From Anaerolineales bacterium (GTDB taxonomy: Bacteria > Chloroflexota > Anaerolineae > Anaerolineales > UBA11858), in the NCBI GenBank assembly GCA_024763275.1, contig JANTFT010000019.1, forward strand, positions 1 through 40,789: a stretch of 40,789 nt of DNA, in the 5' to 3' direction. How positions within the stretch are numbered: position 1 is the stretch's first letter; the number at the start of each line of letters is the position of its first letter. A program made the position numbers and the translations under genes. Positions 8,061 to 16,453 of this stretch are shown here, one piece after another. The notes beneath the pieces are model-generated. The model was not told where the DNA came from. It searched no databases and saw only the letters and a list, made by a program, of their open reading frames with translations.

Positions 8061-9425
8061 ATGAAAAGAATTGTCATTGTAATCTCTTTCCTGCTCTTAA
8101 TTCCGGCTTGCAGTTATTTCGAGGGCGGACAAACAGCCAGCCCGGTGCCAGGACAGACCCGCCCTCAACCAGTTGCCTCCCTGACCCAATCTCCGCTGAG
8201 CACCAGTACTCAGGTTGTGGATCAGCTTCTGGCGCCAACCCAGACATCTGCCTCCCTTCCGACACTGGTTCAGAAAGGAGAGGACCAGGTCTGCGGTTCG
8301 GGAGAAAACCGGGTGGTAGTATTGGTGAGCCCTGAGTTCGTTGGGGGAATTCGGGCTGGTTTAGACCAGTTCGAAACAGACTTATGCGCCGAGGGGTATT
8401 CAACCTGGGAACATGCAGAGGATTTTAAATCACCCGTTCAAGTCCGGGAGTGGTTGATTGAAAACTATCTGGAATCAAAAGGTGAGCTGCAGGGGGTTAT
8501 TTTCATTGGCAGTGTTCCTTATGCCTACCAGTCATTTCGGGTTACATACAGCAATCCTGAAATCGCTGATCATGATGAAGAAGTGATCAGCTACCAGTAT
8601 TACAGTGATTTGGACGGCGATTTTAGTACGTCTCCGGATTATGTTTCCCCGGGAGGACATCCTTTTTCGTTTGATATTCACCAGGGGGATGTTGATTGGG
8701 AAATCTGGACAGGTGTCCTGCCGGTTTACCGGGGAGATTCATCTCTGACGATAGATGCCCTGAATCGCTACTTTGAGAAGAACCATGCCTACCGGGTGGG
8801 GGAATATGATCTGCCAAGAGCGTATTTATTCGTTAACGAACATTTCTCAGCGCAAACACAGGAGGAATACCAGCTAGTAATCGAACAGCAGCGATCTGGT
8901 CAATATGCTTGGACGCCCTTCAGTGAGTCAGCCAATGCCTACTTATATTTTGACGCACCGCAAAACGGGATCACGGCAGTTGACGGCTACCAGGCGCTTT
9001 CAGATGGAGTCGCTGATTTCGCTATTCTTTCCGCACATGGTTATTGGGGTGGGCATGGCCAGATAGATCTGTCCTGGTTGAATGACCATCCTCTCAGGAC
9101 TGTATTCTTCTGGAGCAATGGCTGTGCGGTTGGAAACCTGGATTATCCGGGAAATTTCCTGACTGAGGCGCTGTACAGCCCGGGCAGCCTGGTACTGGCA
9201 GCCAAGGGGACCACAAATGATTCCGGAGGAATGGGAACCAACGAGCAGGGTTTTTTCGGACATAATATAGCTGAAGCAATGGCCGGAGGGGCCAGTATCG
9301 GAGACGCGATTTTGGCCCATGTCAATGTACCGCTGATCGAACCCTGGTTGAGCAACCAGGAACTGCATTTTGCACCTTCAATCTTGTTGGGAGATCCAAC
9401 CTTGAAACTAAGAGGTAACAAGTAG
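8061..9425 (+). CDS. Putative C25 (gingipain-like) cysteine peptidase lipoprotein
   Basis: A 454-residue predicted lipoprotein. The ATG at 8061 gives the signal MKRIVIVISFLLLIPAC (Cys17) with GGGAG as SD. A Thr/Pro/Gln linker follows up to about residue 70. The body resembles the caspase-fold peptidase family C25: VVVLVSPEF at the first strand, GVIFIGSVPYAY, then FAILSAHGYWGGHG with candidate catalytic His326 and VFFWSNGCAVG with candidate Cys355. The closing SILLGDPTLKLRG matches the GDPTL signature common in C25 proteins. It would act outside the membrane on unknown proteins. The His-Cys pair and GDPTL motif are visible directly. The family name is recognition by eye, and an inactive relative cannot be ruled out. 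Confidence 0.75.
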   Translation: MKRIVIVISFLLLIPACSYFEGGQTASPVPGQTRPQPVASLTQSPLSTSTQVVDQLLAPTQTSASLPTLVQKGEDQVCGSGENRVVVLVSPEFVGGIRAGLDQFETDLCAEGYSTWEHAEDFKSPVQVREWLIENYLESKGELQGVIFIGSVPYAYQSFRVTYSNPEIADHDEEVISYQYYSDLDGDFSTSPDYVSPGGHPFSFDIHQGDVDWEIWTGVLPVYRGDSSLTIDALNRYFEKNHAYRVGEYDLPRAYLFVNEHFSAQTQEEYQLVIEQQRSGQYAWTPFSESANAYLYFDAPQNGITAVDGYQALSDGVADFAILSAHGYWGGHGQIDLSWLNDHPLRTVFFWSNGCAVGNLDYPGNFLTEALYSPGSLVLAAKGTTNDSGGMGTNEQGFFGHNIAEAMAGGASIGDAILAHVNVPLIEPWLSNQELHFAPSILLGDPTLKLRGNK

Positions 9426-9519
9426 AGTAACCTGCAGTAAATTACCACCCCAACCGATCAGGCCGGGTTGATATTGATGATTTAATGGTGAGCGACAAAA
9501 AAGGGGGAAGCTTTTGGGA

Positions 9520-9547
9520 TTGCATCCGGGATAATTGGTTCTATAAT
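9520..9547 (+). promoter_or_regulatory. Promoter of the 9620 lipoprotein gene
   Basis: TTGCAT (9520-9525) and TATAAT (9542-9547) are separated by 16 bases, with a leader of about 65 bases before the ATG at 9620. Confidence 0.6.
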
Positions 9548-9619
9548 GATTAATGAGCCTTGCTGCGGTTGAGCGGCGAAACATCCCCGGCTGAAGAAAT
9601 TCTGACAAGGAGACTAAAG

Positions 9620-10243
9620 ATGAATGGCAAACGAGCTGTGCTGGGAGCCTTCATCATGCTGAGCGTATTGGTTGCCAGCAGCTGTGCATTATCTGCGAAC
9701 AGACAATCCTCGCCCCCCCAGTTTGTTGAAAAGCCCTCTGAAACCCCAACACCAAATCTCGGGGGGCTGCAGACAACGCCAATGCCCACAATTGTGGATC
9801 TCCAGGGGAGTGTTGATTTTATCTTTGTCTATGCGGTCTATCATCCTGGAGACTTGGATTATTCTGTGACAATCAACATCCCCTTTCATCTTGATGTGAA
9901 TGATCCCCCTTATACCACTATCATTGGTGGAAGCGGTTCCGCCACTGGTTCTGGTGTCGAGGTCTATGAGGGTTGTGACATCAACATCACGGATACATTT
10001 AATATCAAAAACCTGGGAGGCAGTTTGATCACTGATGACCAGGGAAAGCTCCTGCTAGATTTCACCTGGCAAACCAATAATATGGGCGAGTACTATGTAG
10101 TATGTGACGATATAACTCTACCGCTGGGGGGCAGTGAATGGAGTGATAACGAGGTGACGCTGCCAGCGATCGATGGATACGAATATCCGTTAAGCCCGGA
10201 TGCTCCTGTCAGGTACAGGCTGCACCTGAATTCCCTTCCGTAA
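9620..10243 (+). CDS. Lipoprotein of unknown function
   Basis: A 207-residue predicted lipoprotein. The start at 9620 is supported by AAGGAG seven bases upstream and by the signal MNGKRAVLGAFIMLSVLVASSC (Cys22). A short Pro/Thr linker leads to a beta-rich domain (IFVYAVYHPGDLDYSVTINIPFHLDVND, GGSGSATGSGVEVYEGCDINITDTFNI) with an even spread of Asp, Gly and Thr. No family is recognised. It has its own promoter and is followed by the second copy of the dispersed repeat. Confidence 0.82.
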   Translation: MNGKRAVLGAFIMLSVLVASSCALSANRQSSPPQFVEKPSETPTPNLGGLQTTPMPTIVDLQGSVDFIFVYAVYHPGDLDYSVTINIPFHLDVNDPPYTTIIGGSGSATGSGVEVYEGCDINITDTFNIKNLGGSLITDDQGKLLLDFTWQTNNMGEYYVVCDDITLPLGGSEWSDNEVTLPAIDGYEYPLSPDAPVRYRLHLNSLP

Positions 10244-10314
10244 GATCAAATTCGAGAGGGTCAATCCGGTGGGTGTGGATCGGAACGGCTCCCTTAACAT
10301 CAGCCGGTACCATT

Positions 10315-10468
10315 TGGTTAAAACAGGTATCCTTTATTGTTTAATTCTTGAGGCAGATTCCGCGAGTAAGTCGGTCAGCAGTAAGCAGTGAACAGTGCTG
10401 GAGCCGATCTTGCCCTGAGGGCTGAACACTGCTAACTGATAACTATTAGTTTCCCGCTGGGCCGCAGG
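10315..10468 (+). repeat. Dispersed ~155-bp repeat, copy 2
   Basis: Same orientation as copy 1 at 3533-3690. It shares GGT(T)AAA-ACAGGTATCCTTT at the left end and the CAGTAAG CAGTGAA CAGTGCT heptamers with the facing CACTGCTAACTGATAACT. A few indels shorten the loop (TTGCCCTGAGGGCTGAACACTGC). It is non-coding. Confidence 0.85.
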
Positions 10469-10517
10469 TTCGCCCCTCGGTTACTGCCCCTCCCGTCTCC
10501 AGCGGCCCGTTAATAGA

Positions 10518-10589
10518 ATACTCGGTTTCTCTTTGATTTCCAGGCCGGGGGTGTGAAACGCCAGGTTTGCAAATCGGGAAACCGAGTAT
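10518..10589. repeat. 72-bp element bounded by a perfect 12-bp inverted repeat
   Basis: ATACTCGGTTTC (10518-10529) and GAAACCGAGTAT (10578-10589) are exact reverse complements. The 48 bases between them contain a weaker inner pairing. It lies 41 bases beyond the 3' end of the Yip1-like gene. No T-run follows on either strand, so a small structured RNA or a miniature mobile element is as likely as a terminator. Confidence 0.6.
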
Positions 10590-10630
10590 CCTCTTTAGGC
10601 TTGAGGGCTGCCCCTCAAATTCGGAAATTA

Positions 10631-11188
10631 TTACGCAAAGACAGCTTTAATGAGCACTCCGTAGACCATCATGACAATAAAGACGCCGATGAAAGTGAGC
10701 ACGATGCTGACGAAGGCCTGCCAGATCTTGATCTTGGTGTATCCTGCCAGACCGAACATGAGGGCGAAATTGTAGGCCAGCCAGAAAGCGATTCCTGTCA
10801 AAACAAAGGAAGGGCCCAGCAGCAAACCGACAATCGAGCCCAGGATTGTCCAGATGATAGCGGCTCCATATACCCGCAGGATTTCGTCATAGGTGGGTTT
10901 CACCTTGAAGATGCGGATGACATAGACCATGATCAAGACACTCAAGAAGGTGCCGACCAGAACGCTTCCCAGCTCGCCGATGGCTGCGTTGATGCCGGTC
11001 AGGCCCATCCTGCCCAAACCGCTGGAACCGCCGTTGCCCTGGAAGAAGGCGATCACTGTGTCCAGGATCACCGAAATAGCGATCAGCACTACAGCGAAGG
11101 TTGTGTTCTTCTTGTCCTCACAAGCTTCCGCTATTTTGGTTTTGCTGAACTGCAAACCAGCCAATATTAAGTTAAAACCGTTCTCCAT
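10631..11188 (-). CDS. Yip1-like integral membrane protein
   Basis: A 185-residue protein. The ATG at 11188 is preferred over the upstream track start because AAAAAGGGAGAA precedes it closely. A short cytoplasmic N-terminus (MENGFNLILAGLQFSKTKIAEACEDKK) is followed by about five transmembrane segments, including TTFAVVLIAISVILDTVIAFF, VLVGTFLSVLIMVYVIRIF and IWQAFVSIVLTFIGVFIVMMVYGV. The layout, with a soluble head and a five-helix membrane domain, resembles Yip1-domain proteins, whose bacterial role is largely unknown. The family assignment is moderate. Confidence 0.7.
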   Translation of the reverse strand: MENGFNLILAGLQFSKTKIAEACEDKKNTTFAVVLIAISVILDTVIAFFQGNGGSSGLGRMGLTGINAAIGELGSVLVGTFLSVLIMVYVIRIFKVKPTYDEILRVYGAAIIWTILGSIVGLLLGPSFVLTGIAFWLAYNFALMFGLAGYTKIKIWQAFVSIVLTFIGVFIVMMVYGVLIKAVFA

Positions 11189-11386
11189 ATCTTCTCCCTT
11201 TTTTAGTGCTGGAAATAAACGACACTCTATGGTATTTGTGTTGCCAATCCTTGTCAATAGCAAGTTTTCCCTGACAAAATTTCTGGCGATCATCAAGGAG
11301 TCAAGCCCTGGGCAGGCACAGTGTCCGAAGAGAATGGCTATCCGGGATTTCGGTCGTTTTGGAATTTACGGCTGACGATGTCCGGT

Positions 11387-13360
11387 TTATCTGTCTGCTA
11401 TGCTGGCGAAGATCCTGTCGAAGATCTCCGCCACCTCTTGAGCTCCAACTGTAGATAAGTGGTCGTCATCCACATATAAGGGTTTGTTGTCACTGACGAC
11501 CCGGCAGATGTTATCATCACATAGAATCGCGGCCGGATCTACTATCTGGACCTGGTTGTTTTGGTCTGCCAGTTTGCTCAGGATCGAAATCACAACCGCG
11601 TTCCTGGCCTGATATTCCTCCAGTGTCGGGGCAATAATGCTGGTGATGTCGCGGCCGGTTCTGACAGCCACAAAATAGGCTGAAGGAACATGATAGCCAA
11701 TCTCCGGAACCGGGGCAACCAAGACTACTTCAATGCCCATATTGACCAACTTATCTACAGTACGCTGTAGCCCGGTCTCAAACAGGACTTGATTGCTTGA
11801 TCCTTCCCCGTTCGGGTTTTCAGAATCAACGAGTTTGACTGGATTACCCTCTTCCGTTTTGAAACGCGTTCCATTAGCAGATATCACCCAGCGGCTGGAC
11901 AGGATCACGGTTTTTATCTCAGGATGGTCTTCCAGGAACAGGATAATTTTATTTGAAAATGTCGAACATTCTTGATGCGGATGGTCCGTTCTGTCAATAC
12001 CCAGCAGAGGAGGGCAGCCTGTCCTCCAGAACAGATATCCTGCCAGGGGTGTTTCTGAGGCAGAGTAATGAACAGCTGGAGCCATTGCATTGGCGTGGGA
12101 GTCGCCCCACAGCAGGAAGACAGGCGGCTGATCATCTGCTCCAATCAGGCAGGGCTTAATATCATCTCCAGTTTCACAATTCAGCCATTTCGTCTTTTCG
12201 CCGTGCCAGACCTTTCTATCCAGGATCTCTGCTTGCTCAGGTGGAATTCGGCTTGGAAGCCCCACTCTTTGATGAATGGTGAATCCTGCCAGACCGGTGA
12301 CTGCCATGACAGCTGCCGCCAGAAAGAAGATGCGTGGTTTCCTGACAAAGTCCAATGAGCGAAACGGGGTCTCGATATATTTCCATGATAGATATGAGAG
12401 CAGGAACGTTGCCGCAAACCAGAGTGCCAGCTCAAAGAGAGTGATTTCCCGGATCAGGTAATCACGGGCAAACACAAGCAAGGGCCAATGCCATAAATAA
12501 AGGGAATAAGAGATCTTGCCAATGAGAACAAAGGGCTTTGCCCTGAGGATCTTCTGGATCAGCGAGTCACCCTGAATCCCGGCTGCGATGATCAGGGCGC
12601 TTCCCAGAACGGGGGGAATGGCCGCCGCACCAGGGAAAGCGGTTTCTTCAGAGTAAAGCAGAACACTGGCCAGAATCAGGCTCATTCCACTGGCGGAAAG
12701 GAAATTCCTGGCCTTGGGCCCCATTTTCCCCGGATTGCTCAGAGCGAGCAAGCTCCCTGTTAACAGTTCCCAAATCCGGCTCTGGGTCAGGAAAAAAGCT
12801 GCGCTGGGATCCTGATCGAGGGTGTAGACAGCTACAATGAAGGACGCTTCAGCAATCAAGACCAGGATTAAGCGGACATGTTTCTTGAAATACCGGAACG
12901 AGAATACCAGCAGGAGAGGAAGCCCAAGGTAAAACTGCTCCTCGACAGAAAGGGACCACATGTGCAGGAGAGGTTTGAGTGCTGAAGGACTTTCAAAGTA
13001 TCCTGATTGGGTCCAAAAGAAGATATTGGATAAGAACAGGGTCGTAGCGGTAGCGCTTTGACCAAGTTCCCGGTAGGTGGCGATATCATACAACCAGGCG
13101 CCAACGGCCAGAGTCAGCAGGATGACAGTAAAGAGCGCCGGGTATATCCGGCGAATGCGCTTTTCGTAAAATCTACTCAGGGTGAATTTGTTTTCCAGGA
13201 TTTCTTCAGCGATCTTCTTTGTGATCAAAAAACCTGAGATCACAAAGAATACGTCTACTCCAACAAACCCCCCAGAAAACCGATTAAACCCGGCATGATA
13301 AAAAAGAACTGCCAGGACCGCAACGGCCCGCAATCCATCAATATCCGGTCTGTATTTCAT
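11387..13360 (-). CDS. Acyltransferase 3 (OafA/YrhL-type) with C-terminal SGNH domain
   Basis: A 657-residue membrane O-acyltransferase. The N-terminal half carries the acyltransferase-3 domain: MKYRPDIDGLRAVAVLAVLFYHAGF with the family His, FVGVDVFFVISGFLI, and MWSLSVEEQFYLGLPLLL, across about ten or eleven membrane helices. The C-terminal third is an SGNH-type domain: FLLWGDSHANAMAPA holds the Ser nucleophile block GDSH, and DDDHLSTVGAQE holds the Asp-His pair. Such two-domain proteins move acetyl or other acyl groups across the membrane onto surface polysaccharide or peptidoglycan sugars. The acceptor here is unknown because no polysaccharide genes are adjacent. The ATG at 13360 is preferred to the TTG start in the track, although its SD is weak. 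Confidence 0.92.
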   Translation of the reverse strand: MKYRPDIDGLRAVAVLAVLFYHAGFNRFSGGFVGVDVFFVISGFLITKKIAEEILENKFTLSRFYEKRIRRIYPALFTVILLTLAVGAWLYDIATYRELGQSATATTLFLSNIFFWTQSGYFESPSALKPLLHMWSLSVEEQFYLGLPLLLVFSFRYFKKHVRLILVLIAEASFIVAVYTLDQDPSAAFFLTQSRIWELLTGSLLALSNPGKMGPKARNFLSASGMSLILASVLLYSEETAFPGAAAIPPVLGSALIIAAGIQGDSLIQKILRAKPFVLIGKISYSLYLWHWPLLVFARDYLIREITLFELALWFAATFLLSYLSWKYIETPFRSLDFVRKPRIFFLAAAVMAVTGLAGFTIHQRVGLPSRIPPEQAEILDRKVWHGEKTKWLNCETGDDIKPCLIGADDQPPVFLLWGDSHANAMAPAVHYSASETPLAGYLFWRTGCPPLLGIDRTDHPHQECSTFSNKIILFLEDHPEIKTVILSSRWVISANGTRFKTEEGNPVKLVDSENPNGEGSSNQVLFETGLQRTVDKLVNMGIEVVLVAPVPEIGYHVPSAYFVAVRTGRDITSIIAPTLEEYQARNAVVISILSKLADQNNQVQIVDPAAILCDDNICRVVSDNKPLYVDDDHLSTVGAQEVAEIFDRIFASIADR

Positions 13361-13514
13361 CTTATTGTGCACCGAAAATATCCTTGCCCTAAACAACCCT
13401 GAGCGACGAATTAGACCTTGTTGAAGAAAAAAAGACAGTCTAATCCGTTACAAATTCTCATGAGATGATAGTCCGAAAACCGATAATTGGAAAGGCGCAA
13501 TAAAATACTGGAGT

Positions 13515-13545
13515 TAAAAAAACAGAGCGTCTAAAGGACGCTCTG
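13515..13545 (-). terminator. Rho-independent terminator of the response regulator/kinase operon
   Basis: On the minus strand CAGAGCGTC-CTTTA-GACGCTCTG is followed by seven Ts. It lies about 55 bases past the response-regulator stop codon. Confidence 0.9.
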
Positions 13546-13599
13546 GTCAAGAACCGAAGCCGAATCGATTGACTACTAGCAATCTACTTATAATCTGGA

Positions 13600-14250
13600 T
13601 TACCGTCTGACGATGCCCTGCTGCCAGGCATAGACCGCGGCCTGGGTGCGGTCAGCCAGGTGCAGCTTGCTGAGGATGTTGCTGACGTGACCCTTGACGG
13701 TGTTGACACTGATCACCAGCCCGTCAGCGATCTCGCTGTTGGACTTCCCCTTGGCAATCAGCTTAAGCACCTCCATTTCCCGGTCGGTGAGCTCGGTGAA
13801 GGGGTTGAGTTCTTCCCGGTTGGCGCCGTGCAGTTCCTGGATGACCCGGGAAGCGACCCGTGGGTGCAGGGTGGCTTCCCCCTGAGATGCCCGCCTGAGG
13901 GCGTCGGCTAGTTCGTCCATTTTCACGTCCTTGAGTATGTAGGAGATCGCTCCGGCCTGCAGAGCCGGGAATATGTATTCGTCCTGATGGTAAGAAGTCA
14001 GCACCACGATCTTAGTGCGGGGGCTGACGGCTTTGACCTGGCGGGTGGCCTCCACGCCGTCCATCTTGGCCATCACCAGGTCCATCAGCACCACATCCGG
14101 TACGGTTTTCTTGGCCAGCTCAACTGCCTCAGTACCCGATTTGGCTTCCCCGACCACTTCAAAGTCGGGCTGAGAGGCCAGAAAGGCGCTGACCCCGCTG
14201 CGGACCACCTCGTGGTCGTCTACCAGCAATACGGTAATAGGTGTGGACAT
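13600..14250 (-). CDS. NarL/FixJ-family response regulator
   Basis: A 216-residue DNA-binding response regulator. The receiver domain spans about residues 1-122, with acidic pocket D11/D12, phosphoacceptor D57 in VVLMDLVMAKMDG, the Thr/Ser switch in VVLTSYH and the conserved Lys in YILKDVKMDE. The C-terminal LuxR-type helix-turn-helix reads LTDREMEVLKLIAKGKSNSEIADGLVISVNTVKGHVSNILSKL. SD AGGAAGG precedes the ATG. It lies 13 bases downstream of its histidine kinase and is surely its partner. Its target genes are unknown. Confidence 0.95.
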   Translation of the reverse strand: MSTPITVLLVDDHEVVRSGVSAFLASQPDFEVVGEAKSGTEAVELAKKTVPDVVLMDLVMAKMDGVEATRQVKAVSPRTKIVVLTSYHQDEYIFPALQAGAISYILKDVKMDELADALRRASQGEATLHPRVASRVIQELHGANREELNPFTELTDREMEVLKLIAKGKSNSEIADGLVISVNTVKGHVSNILSKLHLADRTQAAVYAWQQGIVRR

Positions 14251-14263
14251 AGGTTTTCCTTCC

Positions 14264-15847
14264 TCATAAGAGAGAATTTAAGGGTGCTCGAATGGTCAAT
14301 CTGGTCCCCAGTCCGGGCTGACTGATTATTTCCAGGGTTCCGTTTACCAGGTCAGCCCGCTCCTGGATGGATTTCAGCCCGATCCCGTAGGACTGCTCCG
14401 CCGGCTGGAAGCCGATCCCATCATCAGCGATCGAAAGCCGGATCTCCTCCCGGTTGTAAGCCAGCTGGATGTCCACGTTCTTAGCGAAGCTGTGGCGGGC
14501 CACGTTGGAAAGCGCGCCCTGCAGGATGCGGTAGAGGGTCTGCTCGATTTCCAGGGGGATGGTGCGCTCTCCTGTGACCCGGACGGATATGGGAATTCCC
14601 AGCATATTCTCGGTTTCCTCTGCCAGCTGGCGGGCAGCTTTCACCAGCCCCTCTCCCTTGAGGGCCGCCGGGCGCAGCTCGTGGATCAGGTCGGTCAGTT
14701 CGCGCCGCACATCATCCACCAGGCGCTCTGCTTCGGTCAGGTTGGCGACGGCCTGCTCGGGGGCATTGCTGCAAAGGGAATGGGCTGCCGCCAGCTGAGC
14801 GGAGGCGGCGAAAGCCTGCTGCTTGACGCTGTCGTGCAGCTCCCGGGCCAGGCGGTTGCGTTCTTCCATGATGGTGATTTCCTGGCGCTCATTCAGCAGG
14901 TTGTCCATCTGTACGGCCATATTGTTAAGGATATGGCCCAGTTCAGAGAGCTCATCCCGGTTGGGGTCATCCACCAGCACTGTGAAGTTGCCCTGGCTCC
15001 AGGCCCGGGCGGAAGCGGCAACCCGGTCCAGGCGTGAGGTGAGCATTTTAGCGGTCAGGAAGCCGAAAATGATCCCGAACAGCCCTGCTAAGCCAGTGGT
15101 GGCAATGAGAACGATAGCGATCTGGCGGGAAATCTGCTCCCACTGCAAAATTTCAGTGATGCGCGATTTGTGCTGAAAAGCCAGGAAGCCTACTGTATTG
15201 AGGGGATTGTCCTCATCTGGGATGGGCACTACCCCGACGATGACGTTCTCTTCCATGGGTTGGACCAGGACATCATAATCCCGGGAGCCATAGAGCGCTG
15301 CCTGGAGCGGACCTGCCAGACCGGGAATCTCATCGGGGTTGATGATCTCTCCCGGCTTGGTCTGCTGCAGCACACCGTGGGGAATGGAATCGATCAAATT
15401 GCCATCAGTGTCCAGATAGACAATGGACAGGATGTTGGTGTTGCTGGCGTTGATGATGAAGTTGCCGATTTCAATGGGCTTGATGTCCACCACGGTCTGG
15501 GAGAACGGACCCAGGAATTGAGCCAGGCCCTGGTTGTCGGGCGGAGAGCTGGAAAGGAAATGGCTGCCGATGGAGACATATTCGCCCAGAGATATGTCCA
15601 GGCGGTCGATCGCCAGTTTTTCTGCCAGCCGCTGGTCATCAAAGAAGACTTCCTGGGAAGTTGACAGCTGCTGGATGACCTCTTCCTTGGATACCCTGGC
15701 CTCCCGGACAACCCAGATCGTCATCCCCAGAATGCCGAACAGTTCGGCCATCACCAGGGCAATAATGGTCACGCCGAAATAGCTGAGCGTTAATTTCCAG
15801 CGCAGCCGGCTGAATCGATCCAGGAAGGTTGACCAGAATTTGATCAT
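14264..15847 (-). CDS. Membrane sensor histidine kinase (HisKA_3 / NarL-partner type)
   Basis: A 527-residue kinase. TM1 is near residues 20-45 (YFGVTIIALVMAELFGILGMTIWVV). An extracytoplasmic sensor of about 190 residues follows, then TM2 (IAIVLIATTGLAGLFGIIFGFLTAKML), a HAMP domain (SRLDRVAASARAWSQGNFTVLVDDPNRDELSELGHILNNMA) and a dimerisation domain with phospho-His338 in RLARELHDSVKQQAFA. The HATPase domain shows the N box LSNVARHSFA and G boxes ADDGIGF and GIGLKSIQERADLVNG. It phosphorylates the adjacent response regulator. The signal sensed is unknown, and the sensor domain is not one I can name. The predicted transcript starts at the A of the ATG, so the mRNA appears leaderless. Confidence 0.94.
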   Translation of the reverse strand: MIKFWSTFLDRFSRLRWKLTLSYFGVTIIALVMAELFGILGMTIWVVREARVSKEEVIQQLSTSQEVFFDDQRLAEKLAIDRLDISLGEYVSIGSHFLSSSPPDNQGLAQFLGPFSQTVVDIKPIEIGNFIINASNTNILSIVYLDTDGNLIDSIPHGVLQQTKPGEIINPDEIPGLAGPLQAALYGSRDYDVLVQPMEENVIVGVVPIPDEDNPLNTVGFLAFQHKSRITEILQWEQISRQIAIVLIATTGLAGLFGIIFGFLTAKMLTSRLDRVAASARAWSQGNFTVLVDDPNRDELSELGHILNNMAVQMDNLLNERQEITIMEERNRLARELHDSVKQQAFAASAQLAAAHSLCSNAPEQAVANLTEAERLVDDVRRELTDLIHELRPAALKGEGLVKAARQLAEETENMLGIPISVRVTGERTIPLEIEQTLYRILQGALSNVARHSFAKNVDIQLAYNREEIRLSIADDGIGFQPAEQSYGIGLKSIQERADLVNGTLEIISQPGLGTRLTIRAPLNSLL

Positions 15848-15853
15848 GTCTAT

Positions 15854-15882
15854 ACTATAAGCGACTTATCGCCTGTGGGCAA
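15854..15882 (-). promoter_or_regulatory. Promoter of the kinase/regulator operon, predicted leaderless
   Basis: On the minus strand TTGCCC (15882-15877) and TATAGT (15859-15854) are separated by 17 bases. Six bases lie between the -10 and the ATG at 15847, placing the expected transcript start at the A of the start codon. No SD is present. Confidence 0.6.
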
Positions 15883-16450
15883 GTTTTGCAGGATGTGGTC
15901 TTTATCATAGTCTAACAATTCCCTGGGGACAATCTCAGAGGGTGTTGTCTTGTCCCCTCCTGGAGTAGGGGGAGAAATTCATCCGCTAGGAGCTGGGAAG
16001 AAAGCCGGGTATCAGCTATCATGATCACCAGAAAAAACCTGCTCTATTTTTTCTTCTTCTTTCTGAGAGGAGATGGACTGAATCCGTTCGGCCCATCTCT
16101 TTTTTTTATTGGATGGAATGAGAATTTCAGTCCTGGATCGGTCTGGAATCCCCCTCTTGACTTAACAGATTAGCAGGAAAACCCTTAATGACCTGGCTCA
16201 GGCTAAGTTTTCTGTTAGGTGGGCTTGAAAACGAGAGCCCGGGAAGACGAACCGAGTATAATTAACGAGACTTGCACACTGTCGGGAAGTCCTTCCGGCA
16301 GCTGGGCAAGCGGTCATGTTAGAATACAGGCAAGGCGGCTGCTATTTTTCCGTCTGCCTGAGAGAAATGACTGCTCGCGCCGGAAGAGAGAAAACTTCCC
16401 GAGCGGATATTGGCGTCTCAGATGCAGGGTTTTTTTCTTAAGGAGAATGA
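15883..16450. other. Divergent intergenic region containing an orphan terminator
   Basis: This 570-base gap lies between the kinase promoter and the GTPase signalling operon. No convincing ORF was found; the track ORF at 16219-16584 runs into the REC gene and is out of frame. It holds the terminator at 16070-16107 and a TATAAT-like -10 at 16257-16262 that could start the operon, although its -35 is poor. Confidence 0.6.
16070..16107 (+). terminator. Orphan Rho-independent terminator
   Basis: GAGATGG-(16-base loop)-CCATCTC is followed by eight Ts on the plus strand. The preceding plus-strand DNA has no gene, so it would end a short non-coding transcript or a leader. Confidence 0.75.
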
Positions 16451-16453
16451 TTG

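Noticed and set aside
10553-11170. 205-residue acidic plus-strand ORF
   Set aside because: It is the complement of the Yip1-like membrane protein; the Asp/Gln-rich text is a typical shadow of hydrophobic codons.
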